Assembly: GCA_900542275.1 (NCBI GenBank)
Contig: UQMW01000011.1
Span: 1-47,371 of the forward strand
DNA: 47,371 bases
Source: an uncultured Collinsella sp.
GTDB lineage: Bacteria; Actinomycetota; Coriobacteriia; Coriobacteriales; Coriobacteriaceae
Direction of reading: 5' to 3'
The number at the start of each line of letters is the position of its first letter. The stretch's first letter is position 1. A program made the translations under genes and the position numbers. A model generated the notes under the pieces. The model was not told the origin of the DNA. It did no database searches and was given only the letters and a program-made list of their open reading frames with translations. Shown piece by piece: positions 33,167 through 41,264 of the stretch.

Positions 33167-34252
33167 CTATTCCTCTTTGGCAAGATCGAATGTCACGGTG
33201 ATTCGATCACGCGAAACGCGAATCTTTGGGTCGCCGCAAAGGTTGAGATAGTACCGGGCGGCAAGGTCATTAAAGTCGCGCTCCACAGCACGCGAAAACT
33301 GTGCCATGTCATCCTTGGCAATACGTAGCCCGCGACGATCCTTCGCGAGATCGACAGGAGCCGGCGCATGCGAGGACGAATCACGTTCGCGCAGCAGACG
33401 CGCGGTCACACCGCGAACGGGCTTAATCTGCCCTGCCAAAATGCGATGTGCCGTACGCTCGGACATCTCAAGACCCAAACCCGAACAGATACGGATAAAG
33501 TCCTCGGCATCGGAGGCAAGGCCTAAACGATCGACAACCGGAAGCTCGCTCTCGTCGTCAATGAACAGGAGACGAGACGTATCGAGCCGACTTGACGCCT
33601 GAGCATAAAGGGTCGCGGCAATCTCAGACGGAGAACCAAGATAGACATCGCAACCGCGCAACTCCTCGAGCGCAAACTCACAAGCAGCGCGAATAATATT
33701 ATGCGGACCGCGAGCACAGACATAACGCCCGTCCTCATCCTTGACGGCCTGGGGCCAGCTGGACTGATCGGCACGCTCACTGAGGCGGTCGGCCGCAACG
33801 CTCACCTTAAAGGCTGAGCCAAGATCGACACCGGACGTGACCACGCGGGCCTCGTCGGTGTTCTGCTTGATCGAAAACAATGCCATGCCACGACCGTGAA
33901 CGCCCCAACGGTCCATCTTCATGCTCTCGAGCTTGGAGGTAACGCGGGCATCGAAGATTCGCTCTTGCATGTCCTGCGGAACGCCCGAACCGTTATCCAG
34001 GAAAACAAGCGTGCGGACGCCATCTTCCTTGGTCGTGGCGAGATAGACCTTGTCGGCGCCAGCATCGCGAGCATTACGGAGCATTTCGATGACGATATCC
34101 TCGACATGCTGAATGTCGTGCTTTGCCTGGCGCCGCTCGGCCTCCGAAACGCGGAGGCGGACATACCCCTCGCCAAGGTTCTCCTCGACGCGAAGGTTGC
34201 CCTCCCCCGACATCGACGCGATAAATGAGATGAGCTCGTTCGCGTCGCTCAT
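33167..34252 (-). CDS. GHKL-type ATP-binding protein of unknown function
   Basis: A 361-residue protein with an N-terminal HSP90/MutL/histidine-kinase-type ATPase fold. The N box is E56MLRN60ARDAGAD, the G1 box DNGSG (86-90) and the G2 box GVHGRGMALF (117-126). No histidine-kinase dimerisation domain or membrane helix is seen, so it is closer to MutL- or topoisomerase-like ATPases. The C-terminal ~200 residues are not recognised; SSSHAPAPVD looks like a linker near 300. It starts almost at the rny stop (1-bp gap), so the two are co-translated. Bacillus has the phosphodiesterase ymdB at this place. A link to RNase Y or SpoVS is inference. Confidence 0.8.
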   Translation of the reverse strand: MSDANELISFIASMSGEGNLRVEENLGEGYVRLRVSEAERRQAKHDIQHVEDIVIEMLRNARDAGADKVYLATTKEDGVRTLVFLDNGSGVPQDMQERIFDARVTSKLESMKMDRWGVHGRGMALFSIKQNTDEARVVTSGVDLGSAFKVSVAADRLSERADQSSWPQAVKDEDGRYVCARGPHNIIRAACEFALEELRGCDVYLGSPSEIAATLYAQASSRLDTSRLLFIDDESELPVVDRLGLASDAEDFIRICSGLGLEMSERTAHRILAGQIKPVRGVTARLLRERDSSSHAPAPVDLAKDRRGLRIAKDDMAQFSRAVERDFNDLAARYYLNLCGDPKIRVSRDRITVTFDLAKEE

Positions 34253-34253
34253 G

Positions 34254-35804
34254 TTATTTAGCGATATCGACAGCGCGGCTCTCGCGAATCACGACGACGC
34301 GCACCTGACCGGGATACTCCATCTCTTCCTCGATCTGATGGGCGATATCGTGGGCCAGGACCGTGGACTGGGCATCGGAGATCTTGTCCGGCTGAACCAT
34401 GACGTGGACCTCGCGACCAGCCTGCATGGCATAGGTACGCTCGACGCCGTCATGGGAGTTGGCGATCTCCTCGAGCTTCTCAAGACGCTTGATGTAGTTC
34501 TCGGCAGACTCGCGACGGGCGCCGGGGCGAGAAGCGGAGACGGCATCGGCGGCCTGTACCAGGACATCGAGTACCGTGTTGGGGTCGACATCGGCATGGT
34601 GAGCCTCGATAGCGTGGACGATAACGGGCTTCTCGCCATAACGGCGGGCAAGCTCGGCGCCGATGACGGCATGCGGGCCCTCGACGTCGTGGTCGATTGC
34701 CTTGCCCAGATCGTGCAGCAGGCCGGCGCGTTTGGCAGTCACAACGTCCAGGCCAAGCTCGGAAGCCATCACGCCGCACAGATCAGAGACCTCGAGGGAG
34801 TGCTGAAGCACGTTCTGACCAAACGAGGTACGGTAGCGCAGGGCACCAAGGGTCTTGACGATCTCGGGGTGCAGGTCGTGAATGCCGGTATCGAAGGCAG
34901 CCTGCTCGCCAGCCTCGCGCACGCGCTGCTGAACCAGGTCGGCAGCCTTGTGATACATCTCCTCGATGCGGGCGGGGTGAATGCGGCCGTCGGCGATGAG
35001 GTTCTCGAGGGCAACACGGGCGGTCTCACGACGGACCGGGTCGAAGCTCGAAAGAACGACGGTCTCGGGCGTGTCGTCGATCACGAGGTTGACGCCGGAA
35101 ACCTGCTCGAATGTCCGGATGTTGCGACCCTCGCGACCGATGATACGGCCCTTGAGGTCATCAGAGGGAATGTGCACGGAGGTAACGGTGACCTCGGCAG
35201 TGTGGTCGGCAGCGCAGCGCTGAATCGCCAGGGACAGAATCTCCTGGGCGGTCTTGTGGCACTCGGCGCGAACCTGCTGCTCGGACTCGCGAATGATCGT
35301 GGCGGCCTCGTGGGTGACCTCGCCACGAACCTTATCGAGGAGCTCCTTGTGGGCGTCCTCGCGGGTAAGGTCGGCGATACGCTCGAGCTCAGAGGTCTGC
35401 TTTGCGCAGAGCTCCTCAAGCTCGCGAGAGCGCTTCTCGACCTGGCCGGCCTGGCTGGACAGCTGATGCTCGCGCTTATCAAGAGCATCGTTGCGGCGAT
35501 CGAGAGATTCCTCGCGCTGCATCACGCGATTTTCGAGCGTGCGAATCTCGCTCTTACGCTGCTTGTCCTCGGCCTCGGCGGCCTGCTTGTTCTTGATGAT
35601 CTCTTCCTTAGCCTCGAGCAGAGCCTCTTTTTTGAGGGTCTCGGCCTGACGCTGTGCATCACCGATCAGGGACTCTGCCTGCGCGTGTGCCGACTGAATC
35701 TTTTCGTCGGCCTCGTGAAGACTACCCTGCTTGGCGGTGCGCATGTAGGCAATGGCGGCGACGGCACCCAAAACGATGCCAACGAGCGCTGCAATGATAG
35801 GCAT
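34254..35804 (-). CDS. rny: ribonuclease Y
   Basis: Membrane-anchored endoribonuclease that starts mRNA decay. It is 516 residues: an N-terminal membrane helix (about 3-21), a long coiled coil (about 22-200), a KH domain (PSDDLKGRIIGREGRNIRTFE) and an HD domain with HDLGKAIDH and later HHADV. ATG 35804 is used, preceded by AAAAAGGAG; a GTG two codons earlier is possible but too near the ribosome site. A TTGACA/TACGAT promoter lies about 170 bp upstream. Confidence 0.97.
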   Translation of the reverse strand: MPIIAALVGIVLGAVAAIAYMRTAKQGSLHEADEKIQSAHAQAESLIGDAQRQAETLKKEALLEAKEEIIKNKQAAEAEDKQRKSEIRTLENRVMQREESLDRRNDALDKREHQLSSQAGQVEKRSRELEELCAKQTSELERIADLTREDAHKELLDKVRGEVTHEAATIIRESEQQVRAECHKTAQEILSLAIQRCAADHTAEVTVTSVHIPSDDLKGRIIGREGRNIRTFEQVSGVNLVIDDTPETVVLSSFDPVRRETARVALENLIADGRIHPARIEEMYHKAADLVQQRVREAGEQAAFDTGIHDLHPEIVKTLGALRYRTSFGQNVLQHSLEVSDLCGVMASELGLDVVTAKRAGLLHDLGKAIDHDVEGPHAVIGAELARRYGEKPVIVHAIEAHHADVDPNTVLDVLVQAADAVSASRPGARRESAENYIKRLEKLEEIANSHDGVERTYAMQAGREVHVMVQPDKISDAQSTVLAHDIAHQIEEEMEYPGQVRVVVIRESRAVDIAK

Positions 35805-35970
35805 GCTCACTCCTTTTTATGGATTCGTTACACAACAAAGCGAACCATCCTTACGAACGGCTCGCGACATTTGAGTAATATGGGCGCAGCTTATGCGGGT
35901 CGGATACAGATAAGCATATAAACAAACTCATCACAGATGAGCACATATCACAAAGCAAATGACAGTGTTT

Positions 35971-35999
35971 ATCGTACGTTGAACCACAACAACTGTCAA
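35971..35999 (-). promoter_or_regulatory. sigma-70-type promoter of rny
   Basis: On the minus strand TTGACA (35999-35994) and TACGAT (35976-35971) are 17 bp apart. It leaves an untranslated leader of about 160 nt before rny, in which I see no known riboswitch. Confidence 0.72.
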
Positions 36000-36047
36000 A
36001 TAAATGGCCCCAGTACGGCGGCTAAAACGCGGTGAACGGCGGGGCCA
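35999..36047 (-). terminator. terminator after recX
   Basis: On the minus strand TGGCCCC (36047-36041) pairs with GGGGCCA (36011-36005), with partial pairing inside, followed by TTTATTT. It ends 14 bp past the recX stop and abuts the rny promoter. Confidence 0.6.
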
Positions 36048-36061
36048 CAAAACGCATACGC

Positions 36062-36754
36062 CTAAAGCGCACATTCCTCGCATTCGGCATCGAGGCGTGC
36101 CTTAACGGCATCGGCGGCGATGTGATACGAAAAGCCCTTGCCCATTAAAAACCGAACCAGTTTTTCGAATCCGCGCGTCTCTGGAACACGCCGCTTGGCG
36201 AGCAGGGCTGACGCACGCGCCAAATCGTCTTCGACAGCAAAATATTCCTCGGGATAACCAGGAATGTCATCGAGCACGACATGACGGCGCTTGAGCTCGG
36301 TCTCGATTTTGCGCTGTCCCCAACCGCGCCGCTTGTGCTCCTCGATAAAGTACGAGCAAAAGCGGCTCTCGTCTAAAAAGCGATACTCGGTGGCGCGTTC
36401 GACGGCGAAATCGATCGCAGGCTGGTGAAAGCCGTAGCGAGCCAGCTTGTCACGGACCTCACCCGTCGCATGGTCGCGGCGCGATAACATCTCGGTCACC
36501 ATGGTAAGTGCACATTTACGCTCGATGAGCTGCACCGCCTCACGAAAGTTGTCCCAATCACAGGGAAGATCGGGGCGGTTTTTGACATACAGGCGCGCGA
36601 CCCGCACGGGAATCCAAATGGACCGCTCAAAACCGCCCTCAAGCTCACAATCGATATGTGCGCAAGGCTTTTTGGACGCGTACCCGCTCGAGAACGAGGA
36701 GGCCGCCTTCTTATCGGGAAAGACGACCGTGGCCTCGGTCACCGTATACGACAT
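36062..36754 (-). CDS. recX: regulatory protein RecX
   Basis: Modulates RecA filaments. It is 230 residues, rather long for RecX because of a ~80-residue N-terminal extension. The core repeats of three-helix units show as LSRRDHATGEVRDKLARYGF, FLDESRFCSYFIEEHKRRGWG and LVRFLMGKGFSYHIAADAVKA. It follows recA by 11 bp, so it is in the same SOS-controlled transcript. Confidence 0.92.
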   Translation of the reverse strand: MSYTVTEATVVFPDKKAASSFSSGYASKKPCAHIDCELEGGFERSIWIPVRVARLYVKNRPDLPCDWDNFREAVQLIERKCALTMVTEMLSRRDHATGEVRDKLARYGFHQPAIDFAVERATEYRFLDESRFCSYFIEEHKRRGWGQRKIETELKRRHVVLDDIPGYPEEYFAVEDDLARASALLAKRRVPETRGFEKLVRFLMGKGFSYHIAADAVKARLDAECEECAL

Positions 36755-36765
36755 GAGCGTAACCG

Positions 36766-37914
36766 CTACTCGTCGTCATCATCGAGCATGGCGGATCCAT
36801 CGATGGCGTAAAGCTCGTCAAACTCCTCGGGCGCAGGCTGATCGGTCAGCTCGACTTCGGACGGAGCATCGTCATCAAACTCAAGCCCACAGGCAAGGCG
36901 GACCTTATGCTCAATCTCGTCAGCGCAATCGGGGTGTTCGCGCAGGAACGCCTTGGCGGCCTCGCGACCGTTGCCGAGCTTGTCCTCGCCATAGGCAAAC
37001 CAGGAGCCCATCTTCTTGCAGATGCCGCACTCGACAGCCATGTCCAAGATCGAGCCCTCCTTAGAGATGCCCGTACCGTACATGATGTCGAACTCAGCAG
37101 AACGGAACGGAGCTGCCACCTTGTTCTTAACGACCTTGGCGCGCACGCGGTTACCGATAACCTCGTCCTTAAGCTTAATGCTGTCGATGCGGCGAATGTC
37201 GATACGTACCGAAGAGAAGAACTTAAGGGCGCGGCCGCCCGTCGTGGTCTCGGGGTTGCCGAACATGACGCCGATCTTCTCACGCAGCTGGTTAATGAAG
37301 ATGCACGTCGTGTTGGACTTGGACAGCGAGCCGGCGAGCTTGCGGAGCGCCTGGCTCATCAGGCGAGCCTGAAGACCGACCGTAGTGTCGCCGATTTCTC
37401 CCTCGATCTCGGCACGCGGGGTCAGCGCGGCGACGGAGTCGACAACGATGGCATCGATGGCACCAGAACGCACAAGCATGTCAACGATTTCGAGCGCCTG
37501 CTCACCCGTATCGGGCTGGGAAATGAGCACCTCGTCGATATCCACGCCGATGCGCGCGGCATACGTGGGATCGAGCGCGTGCTCGGCATCGATAAATGCC
37601 ACAACGCCACCCATTGCCTGGGCCTCGGCCAAGATCTCGAGCGAAAGCGTCGTCTTACCGGAGGACTCGGGACCGTAGATCTCGACGATTCGGCCGCGCG
37701 GCACACCGCCGATACCCAGAGCGGCATCGAGTGCCAGAGCGCCCGTAGGGATGGCCTCGACCTCGAGCTCGGGGCCACCGTCGCCGTACCTCATGATGGA
37801 ACCCTGGCCGAATTTCTTCTCTATCTCGGCCTTGGTGGTGGCGATCATCTCATCGCGCTCTTTACCCGTCGTGCGAGCATGAACGGTACGTACGGGACCT
37901 GAATTCTTGGCCAT
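36766..37914 (-). CDS. recA: recombinase RecA
   Basis: Strand-exchange ATPase and SOS co-protease. It is 382 residues: Walker A GPESSGKT (81-88), a Walker B segment in IVVDSVAAL, DNA-binding loops with ISQPDTGEQ and FINQLREKIGVMFGNPE, and an acidic C-terminal tail (about 350-382). ATG 37914 follows GGAGG by 9 bp. The promoter at 37945-37973 holds a perfect LexA box. A set of phased CCAAA repeats lies further upstream. Confidence 0.98.
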   Translation of the reverse strand: MAKNSGPVRTVHARTTGKERDEMIATTKAEIEKKFGQGSIMRYGDGGPELEVEAIPTGALALDAALGIGGVPRGRIVEIYGPESSGKTTLSLEILAEAQAMGGVVAFIDAEHALDPTYAARIGVDIDEVLISQPDTGEQALEIVDMLVRSGAIDAIVVDSVAALTPRAEIEGEIGDTTVGLQARLMSQALRKLAGSLSKSNTTCIFINQLREKIGVMFGNPETTTGGRALKFFSSVRIDIRRIDSIKLKDEVIGNRVRAKVVKNKVAAPFRSAEFDIMYGTGISKEGSILDMAVECGICKKMGSWFAYGEDKLGNGREAAKAFLREHPDCADEIEHKVRLACGLEFDDDAPSEVELTDQPAPEEFDELYAIDGSAMLDDDDE

Positions 37915-37944
37915 GAATAGCCCTCCTCTTAACAACCTGCATCG

Positions 37945-37973
37945 ATAATAAACGAACGGCTGTTCGTGGTCAA
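37945..37973 (-). promoter_or_regulatory. recA promoter
   Basis: On the minus strand TTGACC (37973-37968) and TATTAT (37950-37945) with a 17-bp spacer. The LexA box fills the spacer. Confidence 0.85.
37953..37966. promoter_or_regulatory. LexA (SOS) box of recA
   Basis: CGAACGGCTGTTCG is a perfect match to CGAAC-N4-GTTCG, lying exactly between the -35 and -10. Confidence 0.93.
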
Positions 37974-38005
37974 CCGTTCAGATAAATCATATGCAGGCGG
38001 TCTTT

Positions 38006-38065
38006 CCAAAAACCAACCAAACGCCGACCAAACACTGACCAAATGCTTGACCACAAAGGACCAAA
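38006..38065. repeat. phased CCAAA direct repeats upstream of recA
   Basis: CCAAA-type units begin at 38006, 38017, 38028, 38039, 38051 (CCACA) and 38061: steps of 11, 11, 11, 12 and 10 bp, one helical turn each. Most are preceded by GA. The array lies 33-92 bp upstream of the recA -35 and could be a multimeric binding site. Confidence 0.75.
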
Positions 38066-38141
38066 TATGAACAAGGCAGGCAAAAATTACGTCTACAACC
38101 AGCACAAACGCCAAATGAGCCTAAGGTTCCTATCTCCACAA

Positions 38142-38165
38142 TTAAGGGGCCCGGAGGCCCCTTAA
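38142..38165 (-). terminator. possible terminator after cinA
   Basis: TTAAGGGGC and GCCCCTTAA form a perfect 9-bp stem with a 6-nt loop, 8 bp past the cinA stop. The T-run after it is poor (TTGTGG), so strength is uncertain. Confidence 0.5.
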
Positions 38166-38172
38166 AACACGT

Positions 38173-38703
38173 CTATTCCATAGAGTTAAGCACAAGGGCA
38201 ATGCGTCCCAAAGCCTCCGCGACCGCATGGGCACGAACGCACGACCGATCGCCCTCGTAATGACAGCGCGCAGACTCGACAACCGGCGCTCCCCCATCGG
38301 CCGCGCGATACGCCCAGCCAATATAGAACGTGCCGGCGGGGTCTTGCTCGGTGCCACCACCGGGCCCAGCGTAGCCCGTTGCGCTCACGGCCACATCGCT
38401 CTGATAGAGGTCCAGCGAGCCCGCGGCCATCTCGCGCGCCGTCTGGTGCGACACGGCGCTAAACCGATCGAGCGTCTCCTGCTCAACACCCAGAACACGA
38501 TGCTTGATCTCATCGCAATAGGTCACCGCACCGCCGCGCAGCACCGCCGAGGCGCCCGGGATATCGGCAATCGTCGAGGCGATCATACCCGCCGTCAGCG
38601 ACTCAGCCGTAGAAACCGTCACGCCCCGAGCGCTCGCGCGCTCGACAATATCGCGCGCCAGCTCCTCGTTATGTGCGGAAATCTGCTCAAAAGAGTCCGC
38701 CAT
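38173..38703 (-). CDS. cinA: CinA C-terminal domain protein (nicotinamide-nucleotide amidase)
   Basis: A 176-residue single-domain protein equal to the C-terminal half of CinA, which deamidates NMN. The motifs VSTAESLTAGM (serine and lysine region), GAVTYCDEIKHRVLGV and ATGYAGPGG are present. The N-terminal MoeA-like/ADP-ribose pyrophosphatase domain of full CinA is missing, as in E. coli PncC. It sits between pgsA and recA, the classic pgsA-cinA-recA order. Confidence 0.92.
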   Translation of the reverse strand: MADSFEQISAHNEELARDIVERASARGVTVSTAESLTAGMIASTIADIPGASAVLRGGAVTYCDEIKHRVLGVEQETLDRFSAVSHQTAREMAAGSLDLYQSDVAVSATGYAGPGGGTEQDPAGTFYIGWAYRAADGGAPVVESARCHYEGDRSCVRAHAVAEALGRIALVLNSME

Positions 38704-38715
38704 ACCCACCAGGAC

Positions 38716-39354
38716 CTAGACCGAAAAGACGATCTTGCGGCAGTTCCAGAAGTACTGGGCGCCCGAAATAACGGTCAGGACAACGGCAACGGCGTACAGA
38801 AAGCGCGACAACGAGTAGATGCCGAGCGTCAGCGCCACCGGGCCAAGGTGCAAGCCGGCCATCGCAAAGACGCACAGGTACCCGCAGATGGAGACCATCG
38901 TGGTCGCCGTCTTGTACTTGCCGAGCTTATCGGCGGCAACGACCACACCAGCGGCACTCGCAACCATGCGCAGGGCGCTCACCAGCAGCTCGCGGAACAG
39001 GATAATGAACACCGACCACACGGTTACAGCACCAAAGTCCAAGAACAGCAGCAGGGCCGAGAACACGAGCAGCTTGTCGGCGATGGGGTCCAAGAACTTA
39101 CCGAAGTCGGTGATCTCGTTGCGCGAGCGCGCCAGATAGCCGTCGACCTTATCGGTGCACGACAGGATAACGTACAGAATAAAGGCGGCGGCGGCGAGCG
39201 GGCCGTCGAAGGTGCTCCAGTCCGTACCGGCAACGCTCGTGTGAGACAGCGCCGACACGATCATGAACACCGGGATAAAGACGATGCGAACGCACGTCAC
39301 GATGTTGGCGGGCGTCCAAACACTCGTCAGTTCCTTATTGCTCTCGTTTGCCAC
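38716..39354 (-). CDS. pgsA: CDP-diacylglycerol-glycerol-3-phosphate 3-phosphatidyltransferase
   Basis: Makes phosphatidylglycerophosphate, the precursor of phosphatidylglycerol and cardiolipin. It is 212 residues with about six membrane helices and the full catalytic signature D68-x2-D71-G-x2-A-R-x8-G85-x3-D89-x3-D93. WTPANIVTCVRI near the N-terminus is typical of PgsA. The rimO-pgsA-cinA-recA order matches that of many Gram-positives and supports this copy, rather than the one at 17798, as the housekeeping enzyme. Confidence 0.93.
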   Translation of the reverse strand: MANESNKELTSVWTPANIVTCVRIVFIPVFMIVSALSHTSVAGTDWSTFDGPLAAAAFILYVILSCTDKVDGYLARSRNEITDFGKFLDPIADKLLVFSALLLFLDFGAVTVWSVFIILFRELLVSALRMVASAAGVVVAADKLGKYKTATTMVSICGYLCVFAMAGLHLGPVALTLGIYSLSRFLYAVAVVLTVISGAQYFWNCRKIVFSV

Positions 39355-39363
39355 GACGCTCTC

Positions 39364-40713
39364 CTACTCCACAACATGTCCGATAAGCTCATAGCAGAAG
39401 CTATCGGTAAACTCGACGGTCAGAATATCACCCACGGACGCCTCGCTGGCGTCCAGATGCACCGCGCCATCGGAATCGGGCGCCTGGAACCAGGCATGGC
39501 CGATCAGCTCGGCGCCGTCCTCGGTTTCTTCGATACCGTCGACGATCACCTGGGCGCGCTCGCCCACATGTGCGGCGGTGGCGGCAAAACCGAGCGACTC
39601 AGCCAGGTCCATGGCCTCCTGGGCGCGCTCGAGCTTGACCTCTTCGTCGACCTGACCCTCCATCTTAGCGGCCAGGCTGCCCTCCTCCTGCGAGTAGGCA
39701 AAGACGCTCGTGTAGTCAAAGCCGACGGTGTCCATAAAGTCGATAAGGTCGCGGAACTCGTCGTCGGTCTCGGTCGGGAAGCCGACCATGGCCGTGGAAC
39801 GGATCACGATGCCGGGGATACGCTCACGCAGATCGCGGAACAGGTCCTCGAGCTCCTGGCGCGAACCAGAACGGCGCATAGCCTTGAGAATGCGCGCGTC
39901 GCAGTGCTGCACGGGGATATCGATATAGGGAAGCACCTCGGGCGTATCGCGAATCGTCTCAATGAGCTCGTCGGTCATGCCCTCGGGCTGCAGATAGAGC
40001 ACGCGGACCCAGACGTTGTGCGGGCGCACGGCCTCGGCGACGGCATGCAGCAGCTGCGCCAGATTGCGCGGCGAGCCATCGGTGACGTCTTCGTCGGCAA
40101 AGTCGGTGCCCCAAATACCCGTGTCCTGGCCGATCAGCACGATCTCGCGCACACCGCCGGCAACCAGGTCGCGCACCTCGGAAATAATGCTCTCGGCATT
40201 GCGCGAGTGATAACGACCGCGGATATACGGGATCATGCAGAAGCTGCAGAAACGGTTGCAGCCATCGGAAATCTTGACGTAGGCGACAGCGCCCTCGACA
40301 GTGCGCTTGACCTGTGGAATATAGGCAGCGATCTCACGCTCGACACCCAGCACGCCATCGATGACCGCAACGATACCGTCCTCCTCGTCGGCCTTCACAA
40401 AGGCAGCGACCTCGGGCAGCTCGTCAGGCAGGTCGTCGCCATAGCGCGACGGCACGCAACCGCACATGACGATGGGACAGGAGCGAACGCCGTCCTGAAC
40501 CTCGTTGGCGAGCTCGAGCGTGGTCTCGATGCTCTCGGACGTTGCGGAGGCGAGGAACGAGCATGTGTTGACGATGGCGATATCGGCATCCTGTGGGTCG
40601 AATGCCTCCTCGTAGCCCGCGGCGGTCAAAAGAGAACGCATGCGGTCGGTGTCAACCTCGTTCTTAGCGCACCCGAGGGTGATGTAGAGCACGGAGCCCA
40701 ACGGTGTATCCAT
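39364..40713 (-). CDS. rimO: ribosomal protein uS12 methylthiotransferase RimO
   Basis: Radical SAM enzyme that thiomethylates an aspartate of ribosomal protein S12. It is 449 residues. The N-terminal cluster domain has LGCAKNEVDTDRM, NTCSFLASA and CGCVPSRY. The radical SAM motif is SDGCNRFCSFCMIPYIRGRY, and a C-terminal TRAM domain follows. LGCAKN rather than FGCQMN, and the pgsA neighbourhood, separate it from MiaB (31355-32725). Confidence 0.96.
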   Translation of the reverse strand: MDTPLGSVLYITLGCAKNEVDTDRMRSLLTAAGYEEAFDPQDADIAIVNTCSFLASATSESIETTLELANEVQDGVRSCPIVMCGCVPSRYGDDLPDELPEVAAFVKADEEDGIVAVIDGVLGVEREIAAYIPQVKRTVEGAVAYVKISDGCNRFCSFCMIPYIRGRYHSRNAESIISEVRDLVAGGVREIVLIGQDTGIWGTDFADEDVTDGSPRNLAQLLHAVAEAVRPHNVWVRVLYLQPEGMTDELIETIRDTPEVLPYIDIPVQHCDARILKAMRRSGSRQELEDLFRDLRERIPGIVIRSTAMVGFPTETDDEFRDLIDFMDTVGFDYTSVFAYSQEEGSLAAKMEGQVDEEVKLERAQEAMDLAESLGFAATAAHVGERAQVIVDGIEETEDGAELIGHAWFQAPDSDGAVHLDASEASVGDILTVEFTDSFCYELIGHVVE

Positions 40714-40740
40714 GTTGGAGAGCAGTCCTTTCGAATGATA

Positions 40741-41238
40741 TTAGCGGTAGTTGGTGAACTGCAGCGGCTGGCCGTAGTCCTGGTCGCGCAGGAACTGAAT
40801 CACGGTCTGCAACGCGTCCTTCGAAGCAGAGGAAACACGCAGCTTCTCGGTCTCGATGGTCACCTTGACCTTGAGCTTTTGGTCCTTGATGTCCTTATTG
40901 ATCTTCTTGGCGGTTGCCTGGTCGATACCATCGACGATATGGCCGAGCACGCGCACGGTGCCGCCCGATGCCGCCTGCGGAGCATCCCACGAGACAGCCT
41001 TGAGGTCGATGCCGCGCTTGATGAGCTTGGAGCTCAGCACGTCGATAATCTGCTTGGAGACAAAGTCGGCCGGGGCGTTGATCGTAAAGAGCTTGTCGCC
41101 CTTCGAAAGCTCGATCGTGGCGCCGGAATCCTTCAGGTCATAGCGCTGGGAAATCTCGCGCGTGGTTTGCTGGAAGGCGTTGTCGACCTCTTGCATGTTG
41201 ACCTCGGACACGACGTCGAAGCTGGAATCTTTAGCCAT
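40741..41238 (-). CDS. YajQ family nucleotide-binding protein
   Basis: A 165-residue protein with two ferredoxin-like folds. SSFDVVSEVNMQEVDNA at the start and LKAVSWDAPQAASGGTVR are typical. Family members bind nucleotides (GTP, and cyclic-di-GMP in Xanthomonas). The role in Actinobacteria is unclear. It lies between the RodZ-like gene and rimO on the same strand, with 26-27 bp gaps. Confidence 0.94.
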   Translation of the reverse strand: MAKDSSFDVVSEVNMQEVDNAFQQTTREISQRYDLKDSGATIELSKGDKLFTINAPADFVSKQIIDVLSSKLIKRGIDLKAVSWDAPQAASGGTVRVLGHIVDGIDQATAKKINKDIKDQKLKVKVTIETEKLRVSSASKDALQTVIQFLRDQDYGQPLQFTNYR

Positions 41239-41264
41239 GATGTTTCCTTTCGCGTACGAGCGGC

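Noticed and set aside
35805..35970. Possible riboswitch in the ~160-nt rny leader
   Set aside because: No fold or conserved segment of a known class could be recognised; only short, weak pairings are seen.
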